Assembly (NCBI RefSeq): GCF_000012485.1 | Contig: NC_007512.1 | Span: 1,551,001 to 1,615,000 of the forward strand | From: Pelodictyon luteolum DSM 273 | Lineage (GTDB): Bacteria > Bacteroidota > Chlorobiia > Chlorobiales > Chlorobiaceae | Length of the DNA stretch: 64,000 bases | Reading direction: 5' to 3' | Part shown: positions 44,530 through 53,045 of the stretch, piece after piece | Position numbering within the stretch: position 1 is the stretch's first letter | Layout: every line of letters starts with the position of its first letter | The notes under the pieces: model-generated | What the model was told of the DNA's origin: nothing | Seen by the model: the letters and a program-made list of their open reading frames with translations, nothing else | Database searches by the model: none | Program-made: the position numbers and the translations under genes

Positions 44530-45054
44530 CTATTTCCTCGACTTCTTCTCGTCGTAGGTGATCAGCACCTGGCGGTCCTGCAGATTGTTGCGGATGATGT
44601 CCGCTCCTATTTTCCTCGTCTTCTTCAGCTGGGAAAGCACAAAGCTCGTATTCGTGCTCATCACTCCCGGCCAGCTCTGTATGCGTGAAAGGAACTTCTC
44701 GAGCGATCCGGTGTTGTGGGTCATGACCCGGAGGATATGCGACCCCTCGCCGGTGACGGAATAGCACTCCATGATCTCGTCCTCCTTCATCACATGCTCC
44801 ATGAAGGACTTGTAATGCTTGGAGGAATCAACCCGGACCCGCACGAACGCCTGGATATCGAAGCCGAGCTGGCGTTCGTCAACATCCATCGTAAAGCCCT
44901 TGACAATGCCGTTTTTCTGCAGCTTGTCAAGCCGTTCACTGACGGACGGGATGGAAAGGCCCACGACCTCGGCGAGTTCGCTCAGCCGGATCCGTCCATT
45001 CTCCCCCATGGACTCGATGATTTTCAAGTCGATCAGATCAAGATGTCCCGACAT
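44530..45054 (-). CDS. Lrp/AsnC-family transcriptional regulator
   Basis: 174 residues. The N-terminal winged helix reads IDLKIIESMGENGRIRLSELAEVVGLSIPSVSERLDKLQKNGIV, with the recognition helix in IPSVSERL, and the C-terminal RAM ligand domain covers AFVRVRV, CYSVTGEGSHILRVM and WPGVMSTNTSFVLSQLKKT. Lrp/AsnC proteins form octamer-like assemblies that sense amino acids. Being directly upstream of the glutamine synthetase gene on the same strand suggests it controls glnA and perhaps itself. The C-terminal tail (GADIIRNNLQDRQVLITYDEKKSRK) is longer than usual. Confidence 0.88.
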   Translation of the reverse strand: MSGHLDLIDLKIIESMGENGRIRLSELAEVVGLSIPSVSERLDKLQKNGIVKGFTMDVDERQLGFDIQAFVRVRVDSSKHYKSFMEHVMKEDEIMECYSVTGEGSHILRVMTHNTGSLEKFLSRIQSWPGVMSTNTSFVLSQLKKTRKIGADIIRNNLQDRQVLITYDEKKSRK

Positions 45055-45081
45055 AACGGTGGCGGATTAAATTCAATTTTG

Positions 45082-45163
45082 TAAGAAAATTACACATTTC
45101 TAAGAAATAAGCAATGATTTTCTTAAAAAGAAGGCATATGATCGCATTATTTCTTAAATAATT
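45082..45163. promoter_or_regulatory. Cluster of AT-rich palindromes upstream of the Lrp/AsnC gene
   Basis: TTTCT-A-AGAAA at 45097-45107, TTCTT-AAA-AAGAA at about 45119-45131 and ATTATTT-CTT-AAATAAT at 45147-45163, plus a TAAGAAA copy at 45082. All share a TTTCTTA/TAAGAAA core and lie 30-110 bases upstream of the regulator start, fitting an autoregulatory region for an Lrp-type protein. Confidence 0.5.
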
Positions 45164-45286
45164 TAGGGATGGGAGCGTAAAACACATTTCCCGGGAACAG
45201 GAAAAGCGCGTATCGGGTTGTTTCGTATTGCTTTCCTTCAAGTGATTGTGCAATTTATTCAATTCGCCGAAAGAGTCCACTGAAAA

Positions 45287-45496
45287 ATGACACACCCCCA
45301 GGTAATGAGCAACTATCAGATAGAGCGGCCGAACCCTCGCCCGGAAGAAAGAAAAACAATAGAAAAAAAAGTGTTCATAGAGCCCACCGCGAGAGTGGCG
45401 GCCGATGACCTGCGCTTCGTCGTCAAAGAGGGACTGAAGCTCGGCGTGCGGATCATTTCGGAAATTGACAGGGCACTGCGGGCGCTCACTCGCTGA
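45287..45496 (+). CDS. Small unrecognised protein
   Basis: 69 residues, soluble. The N-terminus is basic and Pro/Gln rich (IERPNPRPEERKTIEKKVF); the C-terminal half is an amphipathic helix (FVVKEGLKLGVRIISEIDRALRALTR). ATG 45305 is an alternative start. No family recognised. It lies between the divergent Lrp regulator and crtQ. The codon use and length are compatible with a true gene, but it has no known relatives in my memory, so confidence is low. Confidence 0.45.
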   Translation: MTHPQVMSNYQIERPNPRPEERKTIEKKVFIEPTARVAADDLRFVVKEGLKLGVRIISEIDRALRALTR

Positions 45497-45590
45497 GGGC
45501 CTAAGGCAGAAGCGTCAGCATTGCCGAATCCCGTCTCAAATCCCTATATTCACGTTTGAATTGCAGTGCACGGACGACAAAGAGCGACCG

Positions 45591-45609
45591 GAGAGAGAGA
45601 GAGAGAGAG
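45591..45609. repeat. (GA)n microsatellite upstream of crtQ
   Basis: An uninterrupted GAGAGA run of nineteen bases ends 29 bases before the crtQ start codon. Runs of this kind can change length by slipped-strand replication and thereby alter promoter or leader spacing. No other GA run of this length was noticed in the window. Confidence 0.7.
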
Positions 45610-45638
45610 TTTCCAACCATTTAGATATCTGTTGAACG

Positions 45639-47000
45639 GTGAAAATTGCCATTTTCGGCGCAGGAGTCGCAGGGCTCTCAGCCGCCATAGAACTTGTTGA
45701 ACGGGGCCACAGCGTTGAAATCTATGAAAAGCGCAAGGTGCTCGGCGGAAAGGTCTCGGTATGGAAAGACAGTGAGGGTGACTCCATCGAATCGGGCCTC
45801 CATATCGTCTTCGGCGGATACAGCCAGCTGCAGGAGTACCTGAAACGGGTCGGAGCTGAAGACAACTACCTCTGGAAGGAGCACTCCCTCATATACGCAG
45901 AACCCGACGGGGCCCAGTCATTCTTCAGGAAAGCCAACCTGCCGAGCCCCTGGGCCGAAGTGGTGGGCGGCATGCAGGCCGACTTCCTCACCATGTGGGA
46001 CAAGATTTCACTCATCAAGGGCCTCTGGCCTGCACTGGCCGGAAACGAGGAGTATTTCCGCAGCCAGGACCACATGACATACTCGGAATGGCACCGGCTG
46101 CACGGAGCCTCTGAGCACTCTCTCCAGAAACTCTGGCGGGCCATCGCTCTGGCAATGAACTTCATCGAGCCGAATGTCATCAGCGCACGGCCGATGATCA
46201 CCATATTCAAGTACTTCGGCACCGACTACGCAGCGACCAAGTTCGGCTTTTTCCGCAAAAACCCCGGCGAGTCGATGATTGAGCCGATGCGGCAGTATAT
46301 CCAGAGCCGCGGAGGGAGGATATTCGTGGACGCCCGCCTCAGCCGCTTTGAGCTTGAAGGCGACGAGACAATCAAGAGCGCCGTGCTCCGCGACGGCCAC
46401 ACCATCGAAGCCGATGCCTACATCTCCGCCCTGCCGGTCCACAACCTGAAAAAGGTCCTCCCGGACGAATGGCTCCGTCACGACTACTTCCGCAACCTCC
46501 ATCAGTTCACCGGAAGTCCGGTCATCAACTGCCAGCTGTGGTTCGACCGCAAGATCACCGATACTGACAACCTCATGTTCTCTGAAGGCACCATTTTCGC
46601 CACCTTCGCCGATGTCTCCCTGACCTGCCCCGACGACTTCCAGGCCGGCATGGGCACCGCAAACGGCGGCAGCGTCATGAGCCTCGTACTCGCCCCCGCG
46701 CACCAGCTGATGGACATGCCGAACCATGTCATCACGGACATGGTGATGAAAGACATCCATAACCGGTTCCCGAAATCCCGCGATGCGAAACTCCTGAAAT
46801 CGACCATCGTGAAAATTCCCCAGTCCGTCTACAAGGCCGTTCCCGATGTCGACCGGTACCGCCCAGACCAGCTTGGCCCCGTGAGAAACCTGTTTCTGGC
46901 AGGAGACTATACCGACCAGCACTATCTGGCGTCCATGGAAGGCGCCGCCCTCAGCGGACGGCAGGCGGCAGAAAAGCTGATGGCGAAATTCGGGGGCTGA
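45639..47000 (+). CDS. crtQ: Zeta-carotene desaturase CrtQ-like
   Basis: 453 residues, FAD-dependent amine-oxidase/phytoene-desaturase fold. The dinucleotide motif is IAIFGAGVAGLSAAIELVERGHSVEIYE; the carotenoid desaturase C-terminal signature is FLAGDYTDQHYLASMEGAALSGRQAA. It uses the plant/cyanobacterial-type route: four-step desaturation through zeta-carotene toward lycopene for chlorobactene-type pigments. CrtP (phytoene desaturase) is the main alternative; neighbourhood with a chlorosome protein gene favours a photosynthesis role either way. The start is GTG at 45639. Confidence 0.82.
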   Translation: MKIAIFGAGVAGLSAAIELVERGHSVEIYEKRKVLGGKVSVWKDSEGDSIESGLHIVFGGYSQLQEYLKRVGAEDNYLWKEHSLIYAEPDGAQSFFRKANLPSPWAEVVGGMQADFLTMWDKISLIKGLWPALAGNEEYFRSQDHMTYSEWHRLHGASEHSLQKLWRAIALAMNFIEPNVISARPMITIFKYFGTDYAATKFGFFRKNPGESMIEPMRQYIQSRGGRIFVDARLSRFELEGDETIKSAVLRDGHTIEADAYISALPVHNLKKVLPDEWLRHDYFRNLHQFTGSPVINCQLWFDRKITDTDNLMFSEGTIFATFADVSLTCPDDFQAGMGTANGGSVMSLVLAPAHQLMDMPNHVITDMVMKDIHNRFPKSRDAKLLKSTIVKIPQSVYKAVPDVDRYRPDQLGPVRNLFLAGDYTDQHYLASMEGAALSGRQAAEKLMAKFGG

Positions 47001-47163
47001 GACGGTTTGCGGCCAAGGGGGGACAGGCCCCTGGATGTCATGAAAAACAGTGACGTGATATGACAACGAATTACTGCCGTCACTTAATGACTTGGTGCTG
47101 GGATTGCGTATATTGCGAAAATACCACTAACACCAACAACCATCCATAAAACAATACAGCATC

Positions 47164-47829
47164 ATGGCAGAAGAGCTCAACAAACCGGCGGCACCGGCAA
47201 AACAGGCAGACATGCAGGGAGCCAATGTCGGCAATGGCGACATGGCACATCTCATCGGCAATATGGGCCTGCTCATCGATTCCACCATCGAATCGGTGCA
47301 GGGCGTGATCAATTCGGTCAGTTCGGCCACCGGCCAGCTGATTGAGGGAGTCACCACCACCATAAACTCCGACCAGGTCAAGGAAATGATCAGCACCGTC
47401 AGCTCGGCCACCGGCCAGCTCGTCGACGGCGTAACATCCACCATGAACTCCGACCAGGTCAAGGAAATGATCAGCACCGTCAGCTCGGCTACCGGCCAGC
47501 TCGTCGACGGCGTCACGGCAACCCTGAACTCCGAGCAGGTCAAAAGCTCATTCCAGGAGCTCGGCAAGCTCTGGACCAACATCCTCGAGAGCCTGAACAC
47601 GACCGTTGCGACCGGTCAGGTTCAGGACCTGTTCAACAATGTCAGCGCCGGACTCGGCCAGCTGATGGGCAGCGTCATGCCTGGCGGCATGCCGGGCGCC
47701 ATGCAGATGGGCGGAAGCGGTGACAAAGCGAAAAAAGAGATCAAGCAGATCCCCTTCTCGCAGAAAGAAACCGCCGCACCTGCGGCTCCTGCTGCACAGC
47801 TGCCCGGTACGCCCGGCCAGCAGAACTGA
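47164..47829 (+). CDS. csmH: Chlorosome envelope protein (CsmH/CsmC-D family)
   Basis: 221 residues, close to the 21.6-kDa CsmH of other green sulfur bacteria. An N-terminal Ala/Pro/Lys segment is followed by GDMAHLIGNMGLLIDSTI, then three 27-residue repeats around SSATGQL(V/I)(D/E)GVT, then a Gly/Met-rich stretch (SVMPGGMPGAMQMGGSG) and an Ala/Pro tail. Such proteins coat the lipid monolayer of the chlorosome. CsmC/D is the alternative family member. A 13-bp hairpin terminator lies about 50 bases beyond the stop. The gene sits 163 bases after crtQ. Confidence 0.7.
   Translation: MAEELNKPAAPAKQADMQGANVGNGDMAHLIGNMGLLIDSTIESVQGVINSVSSATGQLIEGVTTTINSDQVKEMISTVSSATGQLVDGVTSTMNSDQVKEMISTVSSATGQLVDGVTATLNSEQVKSSFQELGKLWTNILESLNTTVATGQVQDLFNNVSAGLGQLMGSVMPGGMPGAMQMGGSGDKAKKEIKQIPFSQKETAAPAAPAAQLPGTPGQQN
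47287..47529 (+). repeat. Three tandem 81-bp repeats inside the chlorosome protein gene
   Basis: Units begin at 47287, 47368 and 47449, with a partial fourth at 47530. The second and third are almost identical at DNA level over most of their length (the block from TCCGACCAGGTCAAGG to about SSATGQLVDGV). This 27-codon unit could expand or contract by recombination. Confidence 0.85.
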
Positions 47830-47880
47830 AGAACCACCCCCTCTTATAGTCGCCTGCCAGAATAGCGGCAGAACTGAATG

Positions 47881-47920
47881 CTGAAAATCCCCCGAGATCC
47901 CCCAACAGGGGGGTTTTCAG
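47881..47920. terminator. Strong hairpin terminator after the chlorosome gene
   Basis: CTGAAAATCCCCC pairs with GGGGGGTTTTCAG over 13 bp with one G-T wobble. The T4 run lies in the 3' arm; a shorter alternative stem TCCCCC/GGGGGG followed by TTTT also fits. It separates the gene from the regulator at 47969. Confidence 0.75.
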
Positions 47921-47968
47921 CCTTCCTTTACCGGAAATCTTCCCCCCGGCTTGAAAAGGAATACTGCA

Positions 47969-49429
47969 GTGAAAAAGACATGCCATACCATCCCGCCGTC
48001 GGACAGGAAACCGGCAGCGCGAAAAAATACCGTGCTCATTGCCGATGATGACGAAACCTCGCGGAGGATCTTCAGTCATTTCGTCAGGAAAATGGGCTAC
48101 ACGGCTCTGGTCGTGCAGAACGGCATGGAGTGCATCGAGAGCATCACGGAACAGTCGCCCGATGTCATCCTGCTCGACATCAACATGCCGGGCAAGGACG
48201 GATTTGAAGTGATGCTGCACATGAAGACAGAGCACATCAAAACCCCGGTCATCATCATCACGGCTTCGCACGACATTCCCCAGGCGGTCAAATGCATCAA
48301 GCTCGGCGCCTATGAATACCTGACCAAGCCACTGAACATCGACCGGCTTGAAATCGTCATGCGCAACTCCCTTGCCGAATCGGCGCTGCAGATCGAAGTC
48401 AAAAACCTGAAGAAGGAACTCCGGACGCGTGACATCTTCCAGCACATCATCGGCAGAAGCAGGGCCATAAAGGCATCCATGGAACAGGCCGTCCAGGTCA
48501 TGGAAACCGACCTGAACGTCCTGATACTCGGGGAAAGCGGCACAGGCAAGGAGCTCTTCGCCCAGGCGATCCATCAGGGCAGCAGAAGAAACTGCGGACC
48601 ATTCGTCTCGGTCAACTGCGCCGCCATATCCAGCACGCTGGCCGACAGCATACTCTTCGGCCACGCAAAGGGGTCGTTTACCGGCGCAGCCACCGACCAC
48701 ACCGGTTTTTTCGAGCAGGCTGACAAGGGCACCATCTTCCTCGACGAGATCGGTGACATGGAAGCAGACATCCAGGCAAAGGTGCTCAGGGCAATACAGG
48801 AGAGGAAAATCCGCCGGGTTGGTGAAAAACACGAGCGTTCGGTCGACTTCCGGGTCATTTCGGCAACCAACAGGAACTTCGCCGATGCCATACGCTCAAA
48901 CCAGTTCCGCGAGGACCTCTACTACCGGCTGGAAGAGTTCCCGCTCTTCCTTCCGCCGCTCAGAGAAAGGCCCGAAGACATCCCTTTGCTGGCGCGCCAT
49001 TTTCTGGATGAGTTCGCCAGTGCCAACAACATCGAAAAGCTCAGCTTCACCGATGAAGCGCTCGCGGGGTCCAAAGAGTATCACTGGCCGGGGAACATCC
49101 GTGAGCTCAAAAACGCCGTCCAGCGGGCGGCCGTTACAAGAAAAGGAGATGAGGTCGATTCCCTTCGCCCGATCCTCAAGCACGGAAACGGCAGCACAGC
49201 CGGACACCCCGCATCTGCGCTCGCGGGTTCAGCCGCACAGCGCTCGGCTGGCCATGGACCCGACATGCAGTCCTACTCGCTTGAGGAGCACGAACGGGAA
49301 GCGATACTGAAAGCATACAAGGCCTCGAACGGCAACCTCACCAAAACTGCACGGATGCTCGGCATCGGAAGGGCAACCCTTTACCGCAAACTCGACAAGT
49401 TCGGCCTGGAATACCTCAAGACCGGCTGA
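47969..49429 (+). CDS. NtrC-family sigma-54-dependent response regulator
   Basis: 486 residues. Receiver domain with Asp70 in ILLDINMPGKDG; AAA+ domain with Walker A GESGTGKE at residues 188-195, the sigma-54 contact loop written GSFTGA instead of GAFTGA, and Walker B GTIFLDEIGDM; Fis-type HTH at the end (NLTKTARMLGIGRATLYRKL). It should activate RpoN promoters when phosphorylated. No kinase lies beside it. I start it at GTG 47969, where AAGGA is eight bases upstream; TTG 47951 is possible. It may be the activator for the sigma-54 sites at 3530 and 15510, but this is inference. Confidence 0.9.
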   Translation: MKKTCHTIPPSDRKPAARKNTVLIADDDETSRRIFSHFVRKMGYTALVVQNGMECIESITEQSPDVILLDINMPGKDGFEVMLHMKTEHIKTPVIIITASHDIPQAVKCIKLGAYEYLTKPLNIDRLEIVMRNSLAESALQIEVKNLKKELRTRDIFQHIIGRSRAIKASMEQAVQVMETDLNVLILGESGTGKELFAQAIHQGSRRNCGPFVSVNCAAISSTLADSILFGHAKGSFTGAATDHTGFFEQADKGTIFLDEIGDMEADIQAKVLRAIQERKIRRVGEKHERSVDFRVISATNRNFADAIRSNQFREDLYYRLEEFPLFLPPLRERPEDIPLLARHFLDEFASANNIEKLSFTDEALAGSKEYHWPGNIRELKNAVQRAAVTRKGDEVDSLRPILKHGNGSTAGHPASALAGSAAQRSAGHGPDMQSYSLEEHEREAILKAYKASNGNLTKTARMLGIGRATLYRKLDKFGLEYLKTG

Positions 49430-49445
49430 AAATAGGGATCGACCC

Positions 49446-49892
49446 TTACCCTTGCCCCATGCCGGTGTGACCGAACCCGCCCTCACCGCGCTCCGTATCG
49501 CCGAGCGTGTCGACTTCAACGAAGGAAACCTGCTCGACACGGGCGACGACCATCTGCGCAATGCGGTCACCGTGGCTGACCTTGAACGGGTCCCTGCCGT
49601 GATTGACGAGAATCACCTTCACCTCACCTCGGTAATCAGCATCGATCGTTGCCGGAGAATTGGGAAGGGATATGAGGTTACGCAGAGCAAGCCCGCTGCG
49701 CGGTCGCAGCTGGGCCTCATATCCTTCGGGAAGCTCTATGGCCAGTCCCGTCGCAATAAGCTCCGCCGAGCCCGGCGCCACAACAACCGGAGCCTCAAGG
49801 CAGGCGGAAACATCCATGCCTGCGGCGTGTCGTGTAGCATAAACCGGCAGAAACGCTTGTTTGTTAAGCCGCACAATCTTTACTTTCAGCAT
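49446..49892 (-). CDS. dut: dUTP diphosphatase
   Basis: 148 residues, the trimeric dUTPase size. Motifs in order: [28 protein letters not shown] (Ala where Gly is usual), GDRIAQMVV and [10 protein letters not shown] (His in place of Ser). It hydrolyses dUTP to dUMP, preventing uracil in DNA and feeding thymidylate synthesis. It converges with the regulator at 47969 and has its stop 16 bases from that stop. Confidence 0.93.
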   Translation of the reverse strand: MLKVKIVRLNKQAFLPVYATRHAAGMDVSACLEAPVVVAPGSAELIATGLAIELPEGYEAQLRPRSGLALRNLISLPNSPATIDADYRGEVKVILVNHGRDPFKVSHGDRIAQMVVARVEQVSFVEVDTLGDTERGEGGFGHTGMGQG

Positions 49893-49989
49893 CTGCAGTA
49901 CTTTTTATCATTACTGGAACAGTCCATCAGGCCGCCCGGTACACGGGAAACTCCTCGAGGGCGCATCCAGAGCCCGGAGGCAATATACG

Positions 49990-50739
49990 ATGCAAATGGA
50001 AAGTGACGGCTCCCGTGTTTACGCCCTGGCCTTCGGCGCCCATCCCGACGATGTCGAACTCTCATGCGGTGCGACGCTGCTTAAAATAATGGGCGAAGGC
50101 AGCAAGGTCGCCGTCTGCGACCTCACCCGCGGGGAAATGGGCACGCTCGGCACTCCCGAAACCCGTCGGAAAGAGGCCGCGGAAGCCGCGAAAGCCATGG
50201 GCTACCGTGAACGCGTGCAGCTCGACCTCGGCGACTCGAAACTTTTCTACAACGAAGAGAACCTCCACGCCGTCATAGCAGTCATCCGCCGCTTCCGCCC
50301 GCAGGCGGTCTTCTGCAATCCGGCCGAAGAGCGCCACCCCGACCATGTGAAAGCCTCGAAGCTGGTGACTGACGCCTGTTACTATTCCGGGCTCCGCCAG
50401 CTGAAAACCACTGACGGGGGCACCCCGCAGGAACCGCACCGGCCGCGCCACATTTTCCACTATATCCAGTTCAGGGACCTCGCTCCGGACATGATCGTCG
50501 ACGTGTCCGATACTTTCGAGGCCTCACGCCATGGGCTCCTCTCCTTCACCTCCCAGTTCTGGCAGGAGGGCGAGAGCGGTTCGCCGGCCACACTGATCAA
50601 ACGCAAGGAGTTTCTCAGCGGCCTTGAAGCCCGGGCACGCGCGCTCGGCGAACAGATCGGCGCCCAATACGGCGAAGGGCTCATAGAAACCACAACCCCG
50701 GCCGTTCGAACCTTCACGGCCTGCTTCCCCGACATCTAA
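49990..50739 (+). CDS. bshB1: N-acetylglucosaminyl-malate deacetylase (bacillithiol pathway)
   Basis: 249 residues, PIG-L/LmbE fold. The zinc motif AHPDDVELSCG is at residues 17-27 with the second set in RHPDHVKAS. DLTRGEMGTLGT and SGLRQLKT are typical of BshB1. It removes the acetyl group from GlcNAc-malate during synthesis of bacillithiol; green sulfur bacteria make an N-methyl derivative. The ATG at 49990 fits this homology; the longer frame from 49861 overlaps dut. It sits in front of the binding lipoprotein gene and bchFCX. Confidence 0.87.
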   Translation: MQMESDGSRVYALAFGAHPDDVELSCGATLLKIMGEGSKVAVCDLTRGEMGTLGTPETRRKEAAEAAKAMGYRERVQLDLGDSKLFYNEENLHAVIAVIRRFRPQAVFCNPAEERHPDHVKASKLVTDACYYSGLRQLKTTDGGTPQEPHRPRHIFHYIQFRDLAPDMIVDVSDTFEASRHGLLSFTSQFWQEGESGSPATLIKRKEFLSGLEARARALGEQIGAQYGEGLIETTTPAVRTFTACFPDI

Positions 50740-50753
50740 CACCTCTTCCCCCC

Positions 50754-52436
50754 ATGCAGAGAACCATCACCGCACTCCTCGTTGTCCTGCTCTTCCTCGG
50801 CACCCTCACCTCCTGCCGGCAGAACAATGCCGAAGCCCGGAAAGAAACCATCATCGCAGCGGTATCGGCAGATTTCGACCATCTGAACCCGCTGCTCATC
50901 CAGCTTTCGATGTCGCGTGAAGCCTGTGCCCTCATCTACCCCTCACTCGTCAAGCCGTCCTATGACATCGAAAAAGGCACCATCACCTTCCTGCCTTCAG
51001 CGGCTGAACGCTGGGAGTTCTCGGCGGATGGCCGCACGGCGACATTCCACCTGCAACCCGGAGCGGTCTGGGAAGACGGGGAAAAGCTGACAGCGGAAGA
51101 CTTCAAATATTCCTACACCCTTTATGCAAATCCCGCAACGGCCAGCACAAGGCAGCACTACCTTGAGGATCTGCTTTTAAACGCCGATGGCTCCCCCGAC
51201 ATCGCCCGCTCGGTCGAAACCCCGAATGATTCTACCCTGGTGCTCCGTTTCCGCCGTCCACTCTCCCCCGCCATCATCCTCGACCACTTCAACGACCTGA
51301 TGCCGGTGGCCGAACATGTGTTCCGGAAGTACAGCCCCGACGAGATCCGCAGCCGTGCCGCAGAGATCCCGATTGTCGGAGCAGGGCCCTACAGAGTGCT
51401 GAAATGGGCGCGACAGGAAAAGCTGGTGCTGGAAAGCAGTCCCTCCTCAACCCTTCCGCACCCCGCCGTGACACGCCAGCTGATCTTCCTCGTGGTCCCC
51501 GAATACACGACGCGCCTGGCCATGCTCCGCTCCGGCCAGGTTGACGCGATGCTCTCCGCCGGAGGCATCAACCCGAAAGATGTCCCGGACCTCTCCACCA
51601 TGGCAAAGGACGTCGTCATCCGGCCGGTGAAAGACCGCTACTTCGACAGCATCGTCTGGCTGAACATCGACGGCGAAGTATGGCGCCGGCAACATCTCGT
51701 AAAACCCAACCCGCTCTTCGGAGACAAAATGGTCCGCCGTGCGCTCACGCTCGCCATCGACCGCCAGTCGATCATCGACGGGTTCATGGGTCCAGAACAT
51801 GCCGAAATCGTCAACACATCGCTCTCTCCGGCCTACCGCCAGATCACCGACACATCGCTCGACCCGTATGCCTACGACCCGGGCAAAGCCTCGGAGCTGC
51901 TCACCGCGGCTGGATGGACACCGGGCCCGGACGGCATCCTCCGGAAAGCAGGCAGAAGGTTCACTTTTGAACTTGCCGCACCTGTTGGCAACCCAAGGCG
52001 GAACTACGCGGCCACCATCATCCAGCAGAACCTCCGCCAGATCGGCATCGACTGCCGCCTCCGGTTCGATGAAAGCCTCATTTTCCTGAAGAACCAGAAC
52101 GAGTTCCGCTATGAAGCGGCCCTGTCGGGGCTGGCTGCCGAAACCCTTCCCTTCCAGCTGATCATCTGGGGGTCCGACTTTGAAAAACGCACGTTCAACT
52201 CATCGGCATTCCAGAACCAACGGCTTGATGCAGTCATCGAAGCACTCAGCGGCCCGCAGCAACCAGCCCTCGAACTGGCTCTCTGGAAAGAATACCAGCA
52301 GATCCTCCACCGCGACCAGCCGAGAACATTCCTGTACTATTATGACGAACTTGAGGGGTTCAGCAGTCGGGTGGAGAACGCTGACGTCAACCTCATCGCA
52401 ACCCTCTGGAACGCCTATGACTGGAAGCTTCGCTGA
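50754..52436 (+). CDS. ABC transporter substrate-binding lipoprotein (family 5, oligopeptide/nickel type)
   Basis: 560 residues. A lipobox L-T-S-C with lipidated Cys21 follows a hydrophobic leader, so it is anchored in the envelope. The body has the family-5 motifs VSADFDHLNPLLIQ, AAERWEFSADGRTATFHLQPGAVWEDGEKLTAEDFKYSY and VRRALTLAIDRQSIIDGF. It should bind an oligopeptide-like or other solute and deliver it to a permease; no permease or ATPase gene is next to it. The gene begins 14 bases after bshB1. Confidence 0.88.
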   Translation: MQRTITALLVVLLFLGTLTSCRQNNAEARKETIIAAVSADFDHLNPLLIQLSMSREACALIYPSLVKPSYDIEKGTITFLPSAAERWEFSADGRTATFHLQPGAVWEDGEKLTAEDFKYSYTLYANPATASTRQHYLEDLLLNADGSPDIARSVETPNDSTLVLRFRRPLSPAIILDHFNDLMPVAEHVFRKYSPDEIRSRAAEIPIVGAGPYRVLKWARQEKLVLESSPSSTLPHPAVTRQLIFLVVPEYTTRLAMLRSGQVDAMLSAGGINPKDVPDLSTMAKDVVIRPVKDRYFDSIVWLNIDGEVWRRQHLVKPNPLFGDKMVRRALTLAIDRQSIIDGFMGPEHAEIVNTSLSPAYRQITDTSLDPYAYDPGKASELLTAAGWTPGPDGILRKAGRRFTFELAAPVGNPRRNYAATIIQQNLRQIGIDCRLRFDESLIFLKNQNEFRYEAALSGLAAETLPFQLIIWGSDFEKRTFNSSAFQNQRLDAVIEALSGPQQPALELALWKEYQQILHRDQPRTFLYYYDELEGFSSRVENADVNLIATLWNAYDWKLR

Positions 52437-52571
52437 ATGAGCTGAGAGACCCGGCCATCCGACATTGGCCAAGGTATATTTTCATCGAATTGCTATATTT
52501 ACCTGCTTTCCGGGGAAGGGGCCGAACGGCCCGTTTCCCCTGTTCCCTATACCCGTGAAACCATTCGTCCC

Positions 52572-53045
52572 ATGCCCCGTTATACACCCGAGCAGCTCCA
52601 GCGCCGCAACGCCTCCGTCTGGACAACCGTACAGGCCATTCTGGCGCCCATCCAGTTCGTCATGTTCCTTCTGGGCGTCACCATCACCTACCTCTACAAG
52701 TACGACATCTGGATAGACAACTTCGCATGGGTCACCTTTTTCGTGACCCTGAAAACCTTCATGCTCTTCCTGATATTCATCACAGGCGGCTTTTTTGAAA
52801 AAGAGGTCTTCGGAGCGTTTGCCTTCGCTCCTGAATTCTTCTGGGAGGACTTCGGGAGCTCCATCGCCATGGTGGTCCATGTATCCTACTTCATTCTCTT
52901 CTACATGGGCCTCGATGAGTCGATCCTGCTCTGGACGGCACTTGCCGCCTACCTCAGCTACCTCATCAACGCTCTGCAGTTCGTCATCCGCCTCTTGCTT
53001 GAAAAGCGCAATGAAAAGAAAATGAAGGCAGGGGAGGCCGCATGA
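52572..53045 (+). CDS. bchF: Chlorophyllide 3-vinyl hydratase BchF
   Basis: 157 residues, several membrane helices. MPRYTPEQLQRRNASVWTTVQAILAPIQFVMF and FEKEVFGAFAFAPEFFWEDFGSS are the standard BchF pieces. It hydrates the 3-vinyl group of chlorophyllide on the route to bacteriochlorophyll a, or, with the related BchV, to bacteriochlorophyll c/d/e. Being directly followed by bchC (4-base overlap) and bchX points to the bacteriochlorophyll a branch, so I name it bchF rather than bchV. Confidence 0.87.
   Translation: MPRYTPEQLQRRNASVWTTVQAILAPIQFVMFLLGVTITYLYKYDIWIDNFAWVTFFVTLKTFMLFLIFITGGFFEKEVFGAFAFAPEFFWEDFGSSIAMVVHVSYFILFYMGLDESILLWTALAAYLSYLINALQFVIRLLLEKRNEKKMKAGEAA

Noticed and set aside
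43449-44561. 370-residue plus-strand frame
   Set aside because: Antisense to glnA; no homology.
45038-45295. 85-residue minus-strand frame in the AT-rich gap
   Set aside because: It covers the palindrome-rich regulatory region and has an unlikely composition.
46008-47066. 352-residue minus-strand frame
   Set aside because: Antisense to crtQ.
47093-47107. Possible sigma-54 site TGGTGCTGGGATTGC upstream of the chlorosome gene
   Set aside because: Spacing fits, but the -24 half differs from consensus at three of the central positions and TATATT just after offers an ordinary promoter instead.
47741-48832. 363-residue minus-strand frame
   Set aside because: Antisense to the NtrC-family regulator and across its terminator.
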